Positions 10,743-21,130 of a stretch of DNA of 64,000 nt are shown here, one piece after another; the first letter of the stretch is position 1; every line of letters begins with the position of its first letter. The position numbers and the translations under genes were made by a program. Source of the DNA: Procambarus clarkii (taxonomy: Eukaryota > Arthropoda > Malacostraca > Decapoda > Cambaridae). The DNA is taken from contig NC_091227.1 of assembly GCF_040958095.1 (NCBI RefSeq), positions 22,108,526-22,172,525 on the forward strand. The letters are read 5' to 3'. The notes under the pieces were generated by a model. The model was not told the DNA's origin. It searched no databases and saw nothing but the letters and a program-made list of their open reading frames with translations.

Positions 10743-10852
10743 ACTTTTTGCAGTAGACTTGTAGAGTTGCCATGGATGGTGGTTTACTGTCCCTTAAGTG
10801 GAACAACCATCGCTCCACTTTCCTTCATGTTCTCTCCACTGTCAGGCGGAAG
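10743..10852 (+). CDS. BTB-ZF gene, first coding exon (start of BTB domain)
   Basis: The exon starts after an acceptor at 10741-10742 (ctttttccccag) or alternatively 10751-10752, so a 5' non-coding exon exists upstream. ATG is at 10772 in a good context (gccATGG). The 27 codons to 10852 read MDGGLLSLKWNNHRSTFLHVL..., ending at AAG before the donor gtaatg at 10853. The KWNNHRSTF motif is the N-terminal signature of tramtrack-group BTB domains (usually LRWNNHQ.N). The exon ends in phase 0 and joins 12166, where the BTB fold continues without a gap (VRRK then ESYCDVTV). The product is a nuclear transcription factor whose BTB domain mediates dimerisation and co-factor binding. It is lola-like, but tramtrack, broad and mod(mdg4) share the same signature, so no symbol is given. 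Confidence 0.92.
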
Positions 10853-12165
10853 GTAATGATTTCATAGTACATACAGTATTATATTGTATTAACTCGTTGA
10901 TTCTAAATTGGGTTCATCGTTAGTTTCACATGAAATTGTCAAGTCATAATTATGTACATTATACAAATAAATTGTTGGGTATCCTTTGTTGGGAAACAAT
11001 ATGGTATCAAGGTTATATATTAGTATTCCCCAATAGGGATGGATGCCGTGTGTGTTATATAAAAAAATTCAACTTGCCATATTAACTATATCTTATCGAT
11101 GTTTTGAGAATGAGGTAAACCATCTCACTTAGTTCATGTGCTAGCCTCTAACCAAGGTAATCTTTAAAGATTAACTGGAAAAGTACTGTATTGACAATTA
11201 TAGTACATCCATTTTTACTACATAAATCTTTGTGGGCTACATGAATTTTATTGATTAAAATAGAGAAAATGCAGTACTGTATATGTATTAATGAGTTGTA
11301 AATGTAAAATATTCAACTGTATTACTTATGACATGCCTAGAGGCTTTCTAATGTAAAGATTATTGGCTCGATCAAATCCCTTAAAACCCCAGGCCACCAT
11401 AATTACGATGCCATGAGTACTGATACAACAGGACACCATAACACACCACTGACACAATGCACTTTTCACACCTTTAATCCAACATCACACTGCACCTTAA
11501 ACACAATAATTGTCTCCTGACACCTCCAGCACCTGGTCACCCCTCACCCCACCCTCTTGGCTGCAGTGGGTAAAGTGGAATAAAATGTGTATATGAAATA
11601 AATGAGAAAGGGTTTATTTATCGTAAAGTAATTTTTTGATCTCTTATGATAGATTGTACATGTAGTTATGAAGAAGTTTTAAAGAAGAGTAACTGAAGTG
11701 CTAGGTTCACATTAACCAAGTGGAAAAGGTTCTATGATTGAACCTAAGACAGACTGATCATGTCTTCTGTAAACAAGAGTATCTCAGGAAAATATTCTCC
11801 AGTTTATTCCAACCTCATTGGCGCCAATGTAAATAATACCACCTCATGCACATCTCTAGGTGGTCAACCCAGTAACTATTGGCCTACAGCATCCACCCAG
11901 CCAAAGACTGGGCAGCCAACCAAGGGAGGATATCCATCATTTCCAATTAAATGACTTGGCAAACTATAGCCCGAGTACAAGGGGGGGGGTAAATAAATTA
12001 AACAACATTGAAAATAGTATTATTGCCTGTATGTACAGTTCATAGTAAGTCCCAACTCATTGGAAGTGAGACAATCATATTCTCATATTCTTAATAATTG
12101 GTTCCTTATTTTTCCCAATGAAGTCTTATTGTTTTAATGGTTATTTTTGTGTTTTTCTGTTTTAG
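10853..12165 (+). other. Intron 1 of the BTB-ZF gene
   Basis: Bounded by donor gtaatg at 10853 and acceptor tctgttttag ending at 12165. No recognisable transposon or extra exon was seen. Several short open frames around 11760-12045 have no similarity I recognise. Confidence 0.85.
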
Positions 12166-12858
12166 GAGTCATATTGTGATGTGACTGTTGCCTGTGATGG
12201 AAAATTCTACCCGGTGCACAAACTGGTGTTATCAACATGCAGTGATTACTTTGAACAAATGTTTGAAAGAACAAACTGTAAACATCCAATAATAGTGTTA
12301 AAAGATATTAGACATGAGGACTTAGAAGCTCTCTTGAATTATATGTATGTAGGTGAAGTGAATGTGTTACAAACTGACCTGTCTGGACTTATTAAGGCTG
12401 CCGAGTGCTTAAGAATAAAAGGGTTAGCTGTCCCAGACGAGTCACCGAGTGAATCGGAGCCTACACAGGATGGTAAGAGAAATATACCATGGACTGGCGA
12501 TGGACCTGAGGCTAAACGTAGAAGACCGGAGGAAGCCTCTCCTGTTTCACAAAGAACAGGTCAGACTCCAAGTGACAAGGGAGGGAGGGATCTTATGACA
12601 AGGTCTCCTGCAGGTTACAGAGAGCCATTCAGAGTACCCTCCAGGGCAAGAGAACCAATCAGAGTCCAATCCAGTCCTAGTCCAGTACCTGTACCACGAA
12701 GTCCAGAGACTCACTTACCAAATGCTGCTGTTACTGAATCCCCTCCTGAAGTACCACACCCTGCCTCTCATGATTCGGGATCTACCACCCAAACGGATAG
12801 TACTACACAAGGGCCCTCAAATACTAGTAATGAATTAGCTGGCACCACAGATAATACG
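12166..12858 (+). CDS. BTB-ZF gene, second coding exon (BTB body and Ser/Pro-rich linker)
   Basis: 231 codons, phase 0 at both ends: acceptor tctgttttag, donor gtaagt at 12859. The first 90 or so residues complete the BTB/POZ fold: DVTVACDGKFYPVHKLVLS, CSDYFEQMFE, KHPIIVLKDI, LLNYMYVGEVNV and LIKAAECLRIKGL. The D and H-K-VLS residues conserved in the family are present. The rest is a low-complexity linker rich in Ser, Pro, Thr and charged residues. It has a basic stretch, EAKRRRPEE, that may act as a nuclear localisation signal. Linkers of this kind separate BTB from fingers in TTK-group proteins and are poorly conserved. If translation continued through the donor it would stop at 12913-12915, so an intron-retained form would encode a BTB-only protein. 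Confidence 0.95.
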
Positions 12859-13044
12859 GTAAGTTTCCTTTTTTTCTCCAGCTATCTTTGGCAGTTTGAT
12901 AGTCACCTTTTTTAAATAAAATAAGTAATATACAGTTTTTAAAATTTTTGGCATGACAAATTTTGCTCATATAGCTGAAAAAAAATATTTCACTGTTAAT
13001 ATTTCAATATTGAACTTTAAAATTAATTCACTCTTAACACACAG

Positions 13045-13302
13045 TTGGTTATGGATGATCCCCTAGTCAAAGAAGAACCTCAGGATGAATACTCAGAAGC
13101 TGATGATACCAAAGAATCCATTCCATCAGCAGACTCTGATCCCAGTTTAAATTATTCCCTTCATGGTGATCACTCGGGCAGCCTAGCAGGAGAGACTGCA
13201 AGTACAGGATTTAATCCTCCCAGTATTAGGCCCACCAATCAGCCACAAACTATGGAAGATCTTGTTGCGCAGGCTCTTCCTGGAGCATCAGGCCTTCAAG
13301 GA
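13045..13302 (+). CDS. BTB-ZF gene, third coding exon (acidic linker)
   Basis: 86 codons, phase 0, between acceptor taacacacag (AG 13043-13044) and donor gtaagt at 13303. It encodes MDDPLVKEEPQDEYSEADD and then a Ser/Pro/Thr-rich stretch ending in ALPGASGLQG. VKEEPQDE fits a negatively charged SUMO-acceptor consensus with Lys at codon 13069-13071. Many BTB-ZF linkers carry such VKEE sites, but modification here is inference. There is no domain. The open frame and flanking splice sites support it as constitutive linker common to all isoforms. Confidence 0.9.
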
Positions 13303-13339
13303 GTAAGTTTGTATTATAATGCTAATTTTAAAGTATATA

Positions 13340-13550
13340 CAATATTAGAGGAAGTTCGTAGGAGCGATGATGAGGGTTTGAACCTATTTCCCATGCACAC
13401 ACACTCTAGCGACTAGACTACGACAAGGTAAAATACCATGCCGTGGTCTAGTTGCTAGCGTGTGTGTGTGTGTGGGAACATCCACCGCGTAGGTTCAAAC
13501 CCTCATTACTGCTCTTACGGATTTTCTCATTGATGCAGTCACATTAGTGT
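13340..13550. mobile_element. Head-to-head pair of SINE family 2 forming an inverted repeat
   Basis: At about 13340-13425 (minus) and 13432-13550 (plus) two copies of a tRNA-derived SINE face each other. Each has a box-A-like 'tggtctagttgctagcgtg' and a box-B-like AGGTTCAAACCCTCA followed by 'tactgctcttacggatttt'. The arms pair over roughly 70-80 bases with mismatches. A third copy is at 58005-58110. The pair begins only about 38 bases after the donor of exon 3, so the pre-mRNA can form a hairpin close to this splice site. Confidence 0.75.
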
Positions 13551-14076
13551 GATTACTCTGTGTGTATTAGAGGAAGTGTTAGTTTTTTTCAGATTAAAAA
13601 AAATATGTTAAAAAATATTAAGGGAGTATATTAGGGAGTGTACCTAATATACAAGTTATTAGGTACTTTGGGTAAGCATACCTGTTTTTGTAAATTTTTC
13701 TAGGAAGACATAGTAGCTCCAAAGTGCTTAAGCACTTATGCCATATAGACTTACTAGGAGCCAGGAACAAAATCTGGCTCTCAAAGAAGCGAGGAGGGGT
13801 TAAGAGATTAGATATTGTCCTAAAACTGAGGAAAGCAACCAGAAAGACAAAAGAAAGCTTAGAAAACTGAAAACAGTACTTGAAAAGTTTTTCATGTAAG
13901 TACTGTATAGTTAGTCTGATTTTTTTATTATGTATTTTGAATATTGGAGGGAATCGAGCAAAAATACTGTTTCTCTCACTTTATGCTATCTTAATGGTGT
14001 AGAAAACACCAATGATGTTTAATTTTGAGTTTAAAGGAAGAAATCACTGCTAATATTAATGTATTGTTATCTTCAG
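13551..14076 (+). other. Remainder of intron 3
   Basis: No exon seen. About 13735-13830 (gagccaggaacaaaatctgg and 'gaagcgaggaggggttaaga') looks like a diverged piece of a dispersed repeat, but the family could not be named. It ends at the acceptor gttatcttcag (AG 14075-14076). Confidence 0.5.
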
Positions 14077-14160
14077 AAATCTTTGTGGGAAGGTGAACGA
14101 GGTCTACTAGGAATGCCTTTTGAAGGTTTCTCAGGAAACCAAACCAGAGCTTCGCAAATG
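14077..14160 (+). CDS. BTB-ZF gene, fourth coding exon (last shared exon)
   Basis: A small exon of 28 codons, phase 0, after acceptor gttatcttcag and before donor gtgagt at 14161. It encodes KSLWEGERGLLGMPFEGF, then SGNQTRASQM. No domain is present. It is accepted as an exon because both splice sites are strong, the frame stays open, and the phases match exon 3 upstream and all four downstream finger exons. As the last shared exon it would carry the single donor that chooses among the alternative finger exons 39 kb or more downstream. The shared part of the protein is then 372 residues. Confidence 0.82.
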
Positions 14161-14689
14161 GTGAGTATTCATTAACAAATATAAATGACCTTCCATAACT
14201 AGACTCTTTCTGATATTACCATTTCTCGTACTGTATTAAACTGGAATCTTGGTCATTTATAGGGGCTATTTCATCCAGACTTTAGGAAGATGATATTATT
14301 GTGGGAGTTGTGCACCTTCGTGTTTTTTTTTTTTTTTAATAAAGGTCTTTAGTGCTACAAATATCAACTACTGTACTTATTTTAATGCAAGCTTACCTTG
14401 TGGATAAAACTTGCTTAACAGATACCCTTGATTTGGTGGAACTTGTCCAATCCTAATTAGTTGAAATTAAAGCTCCACTTTTTTAACCCCAAAAGGACAG
14501 TTATTGTCATATGTTGATTCAGTGGGCAATGCAGTTATCATTCTTTGATTTTAAGTATTATTGTCTAATTTTTATAGCAGCTATGCTGATATACTGTAAT
14601 AGCTATGTAGGTGAAGAATTAGGGGTGACATGATAAGGTTTACAAGTAGATGAATGGACATAACAATGGGGGTTATTAATAAGGTACTG
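14161..14689 (+). other. Start of the ~39-kb intron; no gene seen
   Basis: Intron sequence following donor gtgagt. There is a T-run at about 14320-14338. No exon or recognisable transposon. Confidence 0.55.
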
Positions 14690-14965
14690 TATTGAAAGTA
14701 TCAACACAAGACAGAACACAAAACAATGGGTATAAAATGGATAAGTTTAGATTTAGGAAAGACCTGGGTAAATACTGATTCATGAACAGTTGTTGATTTG
14801 TGGAACCAATTACTGCGTAACATAATAGAAGTAGGATCCCTTGATTGTTCCAAGAGCAGGTTAGACATGTATTTGAATGAGACGGGTGGTTTTAAATAAG
14901 AGTTGCTTTTTACGGGACAATAGGCTTTCTGCAGTTACCTTCATTCTTATGTTCTTATGGATGTA
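14690..14965 (+). mobile_element. LINE 3' end fragment
   Basis: Broken frames encode the final part of a LINE ORF: KDLGKY, FVEPITA, then SRLDMYLNETGG-like sequence. This is followed by 'gggacaataggctttctgcagttaccttcattcttatgttctt', a typical short 3' region. The coding capacity is lost. Confidence 0.55.
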
Positions 14966-15124
14966 GTGGAGTTTATCTTTACACATGGGAAAAGTTGTGC
15001 TATTGTTTCATAATTGCTTACCATATAAATGAGGTTATTGTTGCAAATGTTACTATGCCAATGCGATAATTTGTCATAGTATAAAATTGTTGCAATTATT
15101 GTATGTATACTGATTATCTTCATA

Positions 15125-15380
15125 TGGTTTTTACAACTCTCTATGGTTGTAATGAAGTATACCAGGTCAACTAAGGAACTGCAGAAGGCCTATTGACCCA
15201 TACAATGAAACTCCTATGTACCACCCACATTCATTTATATTTTGACCCATACAAGGCAGTTCTTATTTATATTAATCCAAACTCGTTCATATATTTGAAT
15301 TAGTTTGAATGGATAAATGGGAGCTACCTCATATGGGCCAATTGGCCCATATGGGCATATGGGCCAATTCAGGAGTTTCC
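15125..15380 (+). repeat. Decayed repeat with CATATGGGCC palindromic run
   Basis: About 15150-15290 (gcagaaggcctattgaccca, 'atacaaggcagttcttattt') looks like the region just past the coding end of a LINE. At about 15335-15370 there is a run of overlapping palindromic motifs built from 'catatgggcc' and 'aattggccc'. No gene is present. Confidence 0.4.
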
Positions 15381-16090
15381 TTAATTATTATGTTTTTATT
15401 GATTCATTCATACATAAATACTGTCTTCATTTTTGTCCTGAACCACTTCTGCTTGCATTATCATCAATGCAATATGGCTGACTACTTACAGAGATCAGCA
15501 GACATTAAAGCTTATAGCAGCAACATGGAATTCTATGAATTCCTCCAGATTATTGGTCGTGTTTTAACTCAACATTTTAGGTGGGGAATTGGTCTCGATT
15601 CCATCAAATTTATGATGCATTGTTAGCATGAATATGTTTCTTTTAATGGGGCTGACAGATTTTATATGAGGCAAAAAGGATTACAGATACAACCACGTGT
15701 AGATTAAAATAACAAATTTATTACCCTTAATCATTCATACATGATTTTTTAAATTCTTGTTACAATTGTTCTCAAAGCTCTCAAATGGTACTTGTCCTAC
15801 AGATAATACTTAAGCCCCATAAGGTGTCTTAATCTTAATATTGCAATTATGACGTGCTTCACTTATACAGCTTTGCAATGATTCAAAGGATTCAGTGGAG
15901 CTCCAATAGGATACTTGGGACATTAATTTGCAGGCACAGCAATACAGTCTGCACGTGTAAAAATAATCACATAATGTGCATGCTATACTTAATGGCACTC
16001 ATGAGGTCATATTCAAGCTGGGCACACCAACCTTGAACTTGATGCTGCCTCTATTCTCCGCAGATACACTGCACAACTATTGCAGGTGTT
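15381..16090. other. No gene recognised
   Basis: Several short frames exist, including one at 15309-15626, but none has splice context, domain signature or recognised similarity. Confidence 0.45.
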
Positions 16091-16098
16091 TGCAATTT

Positions 16099-16170
16099 GG
16101 ATCTAACTGGGCCACCACGCCCAGTTAGATCCCCCACATGCTCACAATCATGTGGGTGCCACGATTGTGA
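16099..16170. repeat. Two adjacent perfect hairpins
   Basis: Arms at 16099-16112 (ggatctaactgggc) and 16119-16132 are perfect reverse complements with a 6-base loop. Just downstream, 'ctcacaatc' and 'gattgtgag' (about 16140-16170) form a second 9-bp stem. The origin is unknown, possibly the terminus of a small fold-back element. Confidence 0.75.
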
Positions 16171-16279
16171 GAGAAATGTTACACAATAAAATTGTATGTA
16201 CGTACTTGCATTTACATGCATATGCTGCGCCTCCTAACTTCAGAACCACTTTTAATTACATGGATAGTGAAATAATAAA

Positions 16280-16500
16280 GAAACTGTTCATGACTTGAGA
16301 CCAAAATTGGAATTTGTGGCAGTTGTATGGTGCCCATATCTCAAGAAGCATGTCAATAAACTGGAAAAGGTGCAAGGTCGTACTACAAAATGGCTTCTCA
16401 AATTGAAAAACCCCCAGTTGTGAACATAGGCTAGAGGCGTTAAATATGCCAAAGCTAGAAGATGGAAGAGAGGCAATATCACTACCACCACCTTTGCATA
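16280..16500 (+). mobile_element. LINE reverse-transcriptase C-terminal fragment
   Basis: The broken plus-strand frame reads LEFVAVVWCPYLKKHVNKLEKVQGRTTKW, then a diverged L..L.MPKLEDGRE-like stretch. This is the C-terminal region of the same LINE family as 48430-48870 and 61480-62570. Confidence 0.65.
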
Positions 16501-17423
16501 TTTTATTAATATTTGTAGTTACACCTAAATTCCTTTGGACAAGGACTGTTATTGTATATGGTGTAACAATATGAAATTTTGGCTGTTCTATGTTTATTTA
16601 TGTAAATGTTAGTACAGTATTAATGTAATTTATAAAATATGTTGTGTTTAAGTTTAAAAGTTTTTAAGCTTGGATTAGGTAGGTGCTGCTAGCACAGCTG
16701 CATCCCGATGTGCAACAGTGGCTTGGGCAAACAATCCTTATTTAATCAAGCATTTGTATGCTCATCTGAACAACTTGCATTGAATACGAAACTGTTTGGA
16801 CCATCTAGGAATTGATTAAATTGCATTTTTTTTTTTTTTTTTAGAGCAAAGACCCAATGTAATTACAGAAAGATAATGGGATTTCTTTATGGATTTTAGT
16901 TAACTCTGTTACACCCATATAAATGTATTATAACCGTATTTACATCATTCGTATAATAACTGGACAGTTATAATTAATTAAAATCAATATATGACGATAA
17001 CTGACATTTCAGGGTTAAACAAGCTCAACTACGACACATAGAGGACCACATGTTTCTGGATGCCTCAGAACTGAAACTGTACAAATAACTGTTGTAAACA
17101 TAAAAGTGGCACATCATCCTAAAAGTTTGTGGGAGAAATACCACTAATTTTATGGGAAATAATAAAAAATTTCATACCCACCTAAGTGAGACATTCTGAT
17201 CCACTTGTGAAGTTGAAGGATACTGATATTTAATAGCTATGTAAATAGTGGGGGTGGTAGATGTTCATGATGGGTTGATTGAAGTATGGAAATTGAAGGT
17301 GATGAGGTGCTTCTCAAGTGTTGGATCATCATGTGATGAACCAATTGTACACGCTTCTCATCTCCCAAGTGTCAAAGTCTTTGTGACCTGGCTCCAAAAA
17401 CTTTAGAATGGCTTTGAACTGTC
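16501..17423. other. No gene recognised
   Basis: AT-rich intronic sequence with a T-run at about 16827-16843. No exon or identifiable repeat. Confidence 0.45.
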
Positions 17424-17645
17424 TTAATTTGCTCTATGAGTCCTCTTTTCCTCTTCTATTTCCTCTCCATCATCCTCATCCTGGTTTTCCTCCACTTTCT
17501 GCTTATTATCTGCAATTAAATCTGTAATTAAATGTATAATTTTGCCATCAGTCAGGTTTTGAAAAGCTGGGGCATCTGAAAGTATAGTTTTGCTCACTTG
17601 GTATTCAATGCATGCATTTCTAGGGATGCCACGCTCAACCCACAT
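17424..17645 (-). pseudogene. Open frame of 73 codons, possible transposase remnant
   Basis: The minus strand encodes WVERGIPRNACIEYQVSKTI, LTDGKIIHLITDLIADNKQK and an acidic NQDEDDGEEIEEEKR stretch. The acidic C-terminal style resembles the tail of Tigger/pogo transposases, and the TE-rich setting fits, but no catalytic motif is present. It could be a chance frame. I do not recognise a gene. Confidence 0.25.
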
Positions 17646-18734
17646 TATTACTATAGTTAATATTTCTTCTCAAAAATCATCACTGAATGCTTTCTTGTAG
17701 CTTCTACATGGGAAACTATTGGCAAAAAAATTATTTTAATTTACAGTTGATGTAATAGGCAAATGTTATTAAATTATGGGGACTGAACATTTTAGTGCCG
17801 CACATCACACAAAAACATTGTGACGTTTTGCTGCTGCTGCTCTAACTCCCCATTTTCTCTCTCACTTTTTTTGGACCACTCACCACTTTATTGTTAACTT
17901 TATTCGAGCAATCCCCACACGAAAAAACTAAATTTCAAGACAAGTTGTGTCTGGAAAGCACATGGCCGTCTATTATTTTACCCTAATATTTTATTTATTT
18001 GAATCGTTAAGATATCAAACTCAGACATACAAAATGCATGGTCATTAATCTACAAGACAGGCAAGAATGCTCGTAGTAAGGAAGTTCTTAATCGTAAAGT
18101 ACCAAGTAAACTCGTATACTGTATAATAACATTCTCAAACCAAAGAAAGAGCAGAAAGGAAGAACAAATATAGGCTATTCTCCTTATCGTCTCCAGGTTA
18201 AACAAGTGGAAATGCGTTATTTCCATCCAAGGGCTCTCCATTTCGCTGAGTTATAAACAGTTTTGGATAAATGTATCAGCAATATGGATCCTACAAGTAC
18301 ATCCTACAAGAATACAGTAAATAGATTCAGGTGAATCTTGTTTAATATTGCCCCGTTATAGCCATTTCATTGTTCCGTCGTTAGAAAAAATATGCTAATT
18401 AATTTAATGAAGTTAATAGATTTAAACTTTTGTGGTATCAGACTGGCAGTCTTGTTCTCTTGAAGTTAACTAATATGTGTTTCCATAACATTTCTCCTAT
18501 CCTTTGAAGCTTACAGAAAATGGAGTATAATACAATATATGAGGGCTAACTTGTATATATTGTAAATGAAAACTATATTGTACAGTACTAAAACAAATTT
18601 ATAAGTAGAAGAAAAAAGCAGCTGTTTGGGAGTTATTAGATGTTTTTGATAGGAGGATCAGCTGCAGCAGAAGAAGAAAGATAAAAGAAGACAGCCATGA
18701 TGAGGATAAAGAAGATGATAAAGAAGATGATAAC
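17646..18734. other. No gene recognised
   Basis: Intronic AT-rich sequence. Purine-rich GAAGAT repeats begin at about 18665. No exon features. Confidence 0.45.
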
Positions 18735-18985
18735 AGTCTCCGTGGTGTAGTGGTAAGACACTCGCCTGGCGTTCCGCGAGCGCTATGTCATGGGTTCGTA
18801 TCCTGGCCGGGGAGGATTTACTGGGCGCAATTCCTTAACTGTAGCCTCTGTTTAACGCAACAGTAAAATGTGTACTTGGATGAAAAAACGATTCTTCGCG
18901 GCAGGGGATCGTATTCCAGGGACCTGCCCGAAACGCTACGCGTACTAGTGGCTGTACATGAATGTAACAACTCTTGTATATATCT

Positions 18986-19016
<31 letters not shown>
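18735..19016 (+). mobile_element. tRNA-derived SINE, family 3, complete with poly(A)
   Basis: The head 'ccgtggtgtagtggtaagac' (box A) and GGGTTCGTATCCTGG (box B) is clearly tRNA-like. The body has 'gggcgcaattccttaactgt' and 'gacctgcccgaaacgctacg', then 'tactagtggctgtac'. The element ends with a run of about 30 A at 18986-19015. The intact head and long A tail suggest a relatively young insertion. A shared 3' module links it to the fragments at 4755-4865 and 7655-7790 and to a LINE 3' end at about 6205-6260. Confidence 0.88.
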
Positions 19017-19019
<3 letters not shown>

Positions 19020-19089
19020 GCAAGGAAGATGAACATAAAGAAGAGAAGAATGATGATGATGATGGACATGGAGATTTGAGATTTGGAGA

Positions 19090-19420
19090 TCAAATATATC
19101 TCCCATCTATTCGGAGATCAAAGAGATGGAGATTTGAGTCCTAGTCATTCTTCCAAAAACCTTGGTGTGTGGTGTCAATGTGACAAGGTCTATAATTTTT
19201 GGCCAGTGCTTTGCATCGTCTTGTGTAGTGGATTTATATCTGCTGATTTAAGTGCTTCTGGTATCTCCCCTGTATCCTATTTTTTCTCTAAACTACACTG
19301 AGCCCTTGTGCTACTGGCAATTTACATTTCTTTCCATATGTGAAATTCCAATCTGGAGTTCCATTTATGTAAAGTCTGGGTCTGAGTGCATGGGCATGTT
19401 GTAAATTTTTTGTTCAAAAC
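19090..19420 (-). mobile_element. LINE reverse-transcriptase fragment
   Basis: The minus strand reads EKK.DTGEIPEALKSADINPLHK, followed by LSH.HHTPRFLEE. This resembles the RT N-terminal region, where a hydrophobic 'G.iP..lK.a.i.P..K' precedes the YRPISLT block. The frame is broken. It belongs to a different LINE copy from the plus-strand one next to it. Confidence 0.5.
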
Positions 19421-19499
19421 TTTCACCATTCGTATTGATACAGTATCAGTTATATTGTCAGAGGTGTGGATAGTAGTTTAAAGGCCAACTATTGAAATT

Positions 19500-20200
19500 A
19501 GAATACTGTACTGCTTAGAAAACCTCAGAAACCCTGCACCAATCATCTTCATTGGGGACTTCAACTTATGGCACCTAAAAATGGAAGAATGTAGCAAATA
19601 CAGTTATATCTGAGAATCCCAGGAAGTCGCTCCAAACAAAGTCATATACAAATGACCTATTATGAATGTGTGTGACATTTTCCTTAACCCAGCAAATAGT
19701 AGAATGTTGACCAGACCACACACTAGAAGGTGAAGGGACGACGACGTTTCGGTCCGCTCTGGACCAGTTTCAAGTCGATTGTGTAGAACCAACTAGAAAA
19801 GAAAACACTAGACCTTATTTTCACAAAGAACAATGAATTGATCAGGAAAATAATGCTTAGAAATATGTTACTCCAATTACAATTAAATTGAAGTTCAGAA
19901 AAGCATGGACAATAGACCTACGTGATTGGTCCCAAATTCTAAAGGAGGAGAATTCAGCAAATTAGATTTTAATAATAAACAGATGAACTGAGACATAGTA
20001 ATCAAAGGCCTCACAGAAATAAGCTGGGAAGAACAGCTAGAAAATGCAAGATTAAATCAATGCTTCAAAATAATAAGCTCAGTAGTTGTAGAAATATACT
20101 CAAACCACTTACCTGTAAGAAGAAGAAAAAGAGGAAGAAGAGATGCAGATTTCAACTGGAATGGCATTCCCTCTTGCAAGCTACAGGCTTGAAGGACGTA
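19500..20200 (+). mobile_element. LINE endonuclease fragment, interrupted
   Basis: The broken plus-strand frame contains PAPIIFIGDFNL (the GDFN endonuclease motif at about 19535-19570). About 350 bases on it has NARLNQCFKIISSVVVEIYSN and RRRKRGRRDA. The sequence is interrupted at 19704-19785 by a single-arm copy of the fold-back repeat described at 42328-42503. Confidence 0.6.
19704..19785 (+). repeat. Single-arm copy of the fold-back repeat
   Basis: The sequence 'gttgaccagaccacacacta', then 'gaagggacgacgacgtttcg' and 'ctggaccag..tcaagtcga', matches one arm of the 73-bp inverted repeat at 42328-42503 with a few substitutions. It is inserted within a LINE fragment. Confidence 0.8.
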
Positions 20201-20490
20201 CTTTAGAGTACAACTAACAAAACTAGTTCCTACTTTCTTATAAATAATGGGAGGGTATTTGTATATGTATATACTCCACAAAACACTTGACATAATATAA
20301 ATCTTATTTTGCAGGGGGACAAGAACTACATCTTGGGGACAATTTTACAACTGGGTATTATTGAGCAGCACAGGATTATTTTACACTGAATATATATGGG
20401 GCAAAATAAGTTTTTTATGCATACCATGGGGTTGTCAACTTAAATGGGGGTGCATGGTAACCCACATATGAGATACAGTAAAATCATATA

Positions 20491-21130
20491 CGGTGTCACC
20501 TCGACTTACGACTGCCCCTCCTTAAGAATTTTTTGAGTTACGACCTCAATTTCATCGAAAAATGCAGCTCGATTTGCAACCTTTGCCTCGACTAGTGACT
20601 TGTTGATACACGTATGGGTCAACTGAGTGCTCGCTTAGTACTCGATTGTGCTTGTAAAGCATTTCATTTTTTTTTTCTAACATAAAAGTAATTATTATAC
20701 TGTATACCACGCCATGGGTTCCAAGAAAGTCAATAGTAAGATTCAACCTAAGAAAATAGTTGTGAGTAGTGGCAGTTGAGAATGTCCCTTCCTCGTTAAG
20801 AAAATGTGTGAAATATGGGAAGAATTGCAAAGTTTTATTGACAAAACTCACTCCGATAAAGCTGTAGCAGGCTGTTGCATTGAGCTTCTAAATGACAATG
20901 TAATGTCTCACTATAGACAAGTGTTTAAATGTAGGAGGAAAACAAGTGTCTTTAGACAGATTCTTAGTAAGGCAAGCAAGCAGTGAGCCACAAGCAGGTT
21001 CTAATGGTATGGCTGCAAAACGTAGCAGAGAGAGTACCCCGGCAAAGACATCACTGCCTGATGTTATAATGGAAGGGGACTCCCCTTCCAAATAGTAACA
21101 CCTCTCCTTCTCCCCTTCCCCTCCCTCCTT
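20491..21130 (+). mobile_element. Internally deleted Tigger/pogo element
   Basis: The left end, 'cggtgtcacctcgacttacg' after TA at 20489-20490, resembles the terminus of the Tigger copy at 26542. A start-like ATGGGTTCCAAGAAAG follows. It then jumps to the C-terminal part of the transposase (MCEIWEELQSFIDKTHSDKA, then LLNDNVMSHYRQVFK), which is clearly related to the C-terminus of the 26542-28898 element (MWEEMQTFIETT, LFNDNVMPHYRN). The DDE core is missing. The shared 'gaaggggactccccttcca' block is at about 21070-21090. No right terminus was found. Confidence 0.75.

Noticed and set aside
11760-12045. Extra coding exon in intron 1
   Set aside because: Two overlapping short frames without suitable acceptor and donor or matching phase. 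The BTB fold is continuous from 10852 to 12166.
13303-13416. Extension of exon 3 through its donor
   Set aside because: The frame continues into the inverted SINE pair, and a strong gtaagt donor sits at 13303.
18735-18810. Possible functional tRNA gene
   Set aside because: Box A and box B are tRNA-like, but the cloverleaf is continued by a SINE body and poly(A). The other tRNA-like heads (2858-3110, 8606, 34590-34848, 36085) are likewise SINE heads.
18870-19079. 69-codon frame with poly-Lys
   Set aside because: It is the 3' part and poly(A) tail of the SINE at 18735-19016.
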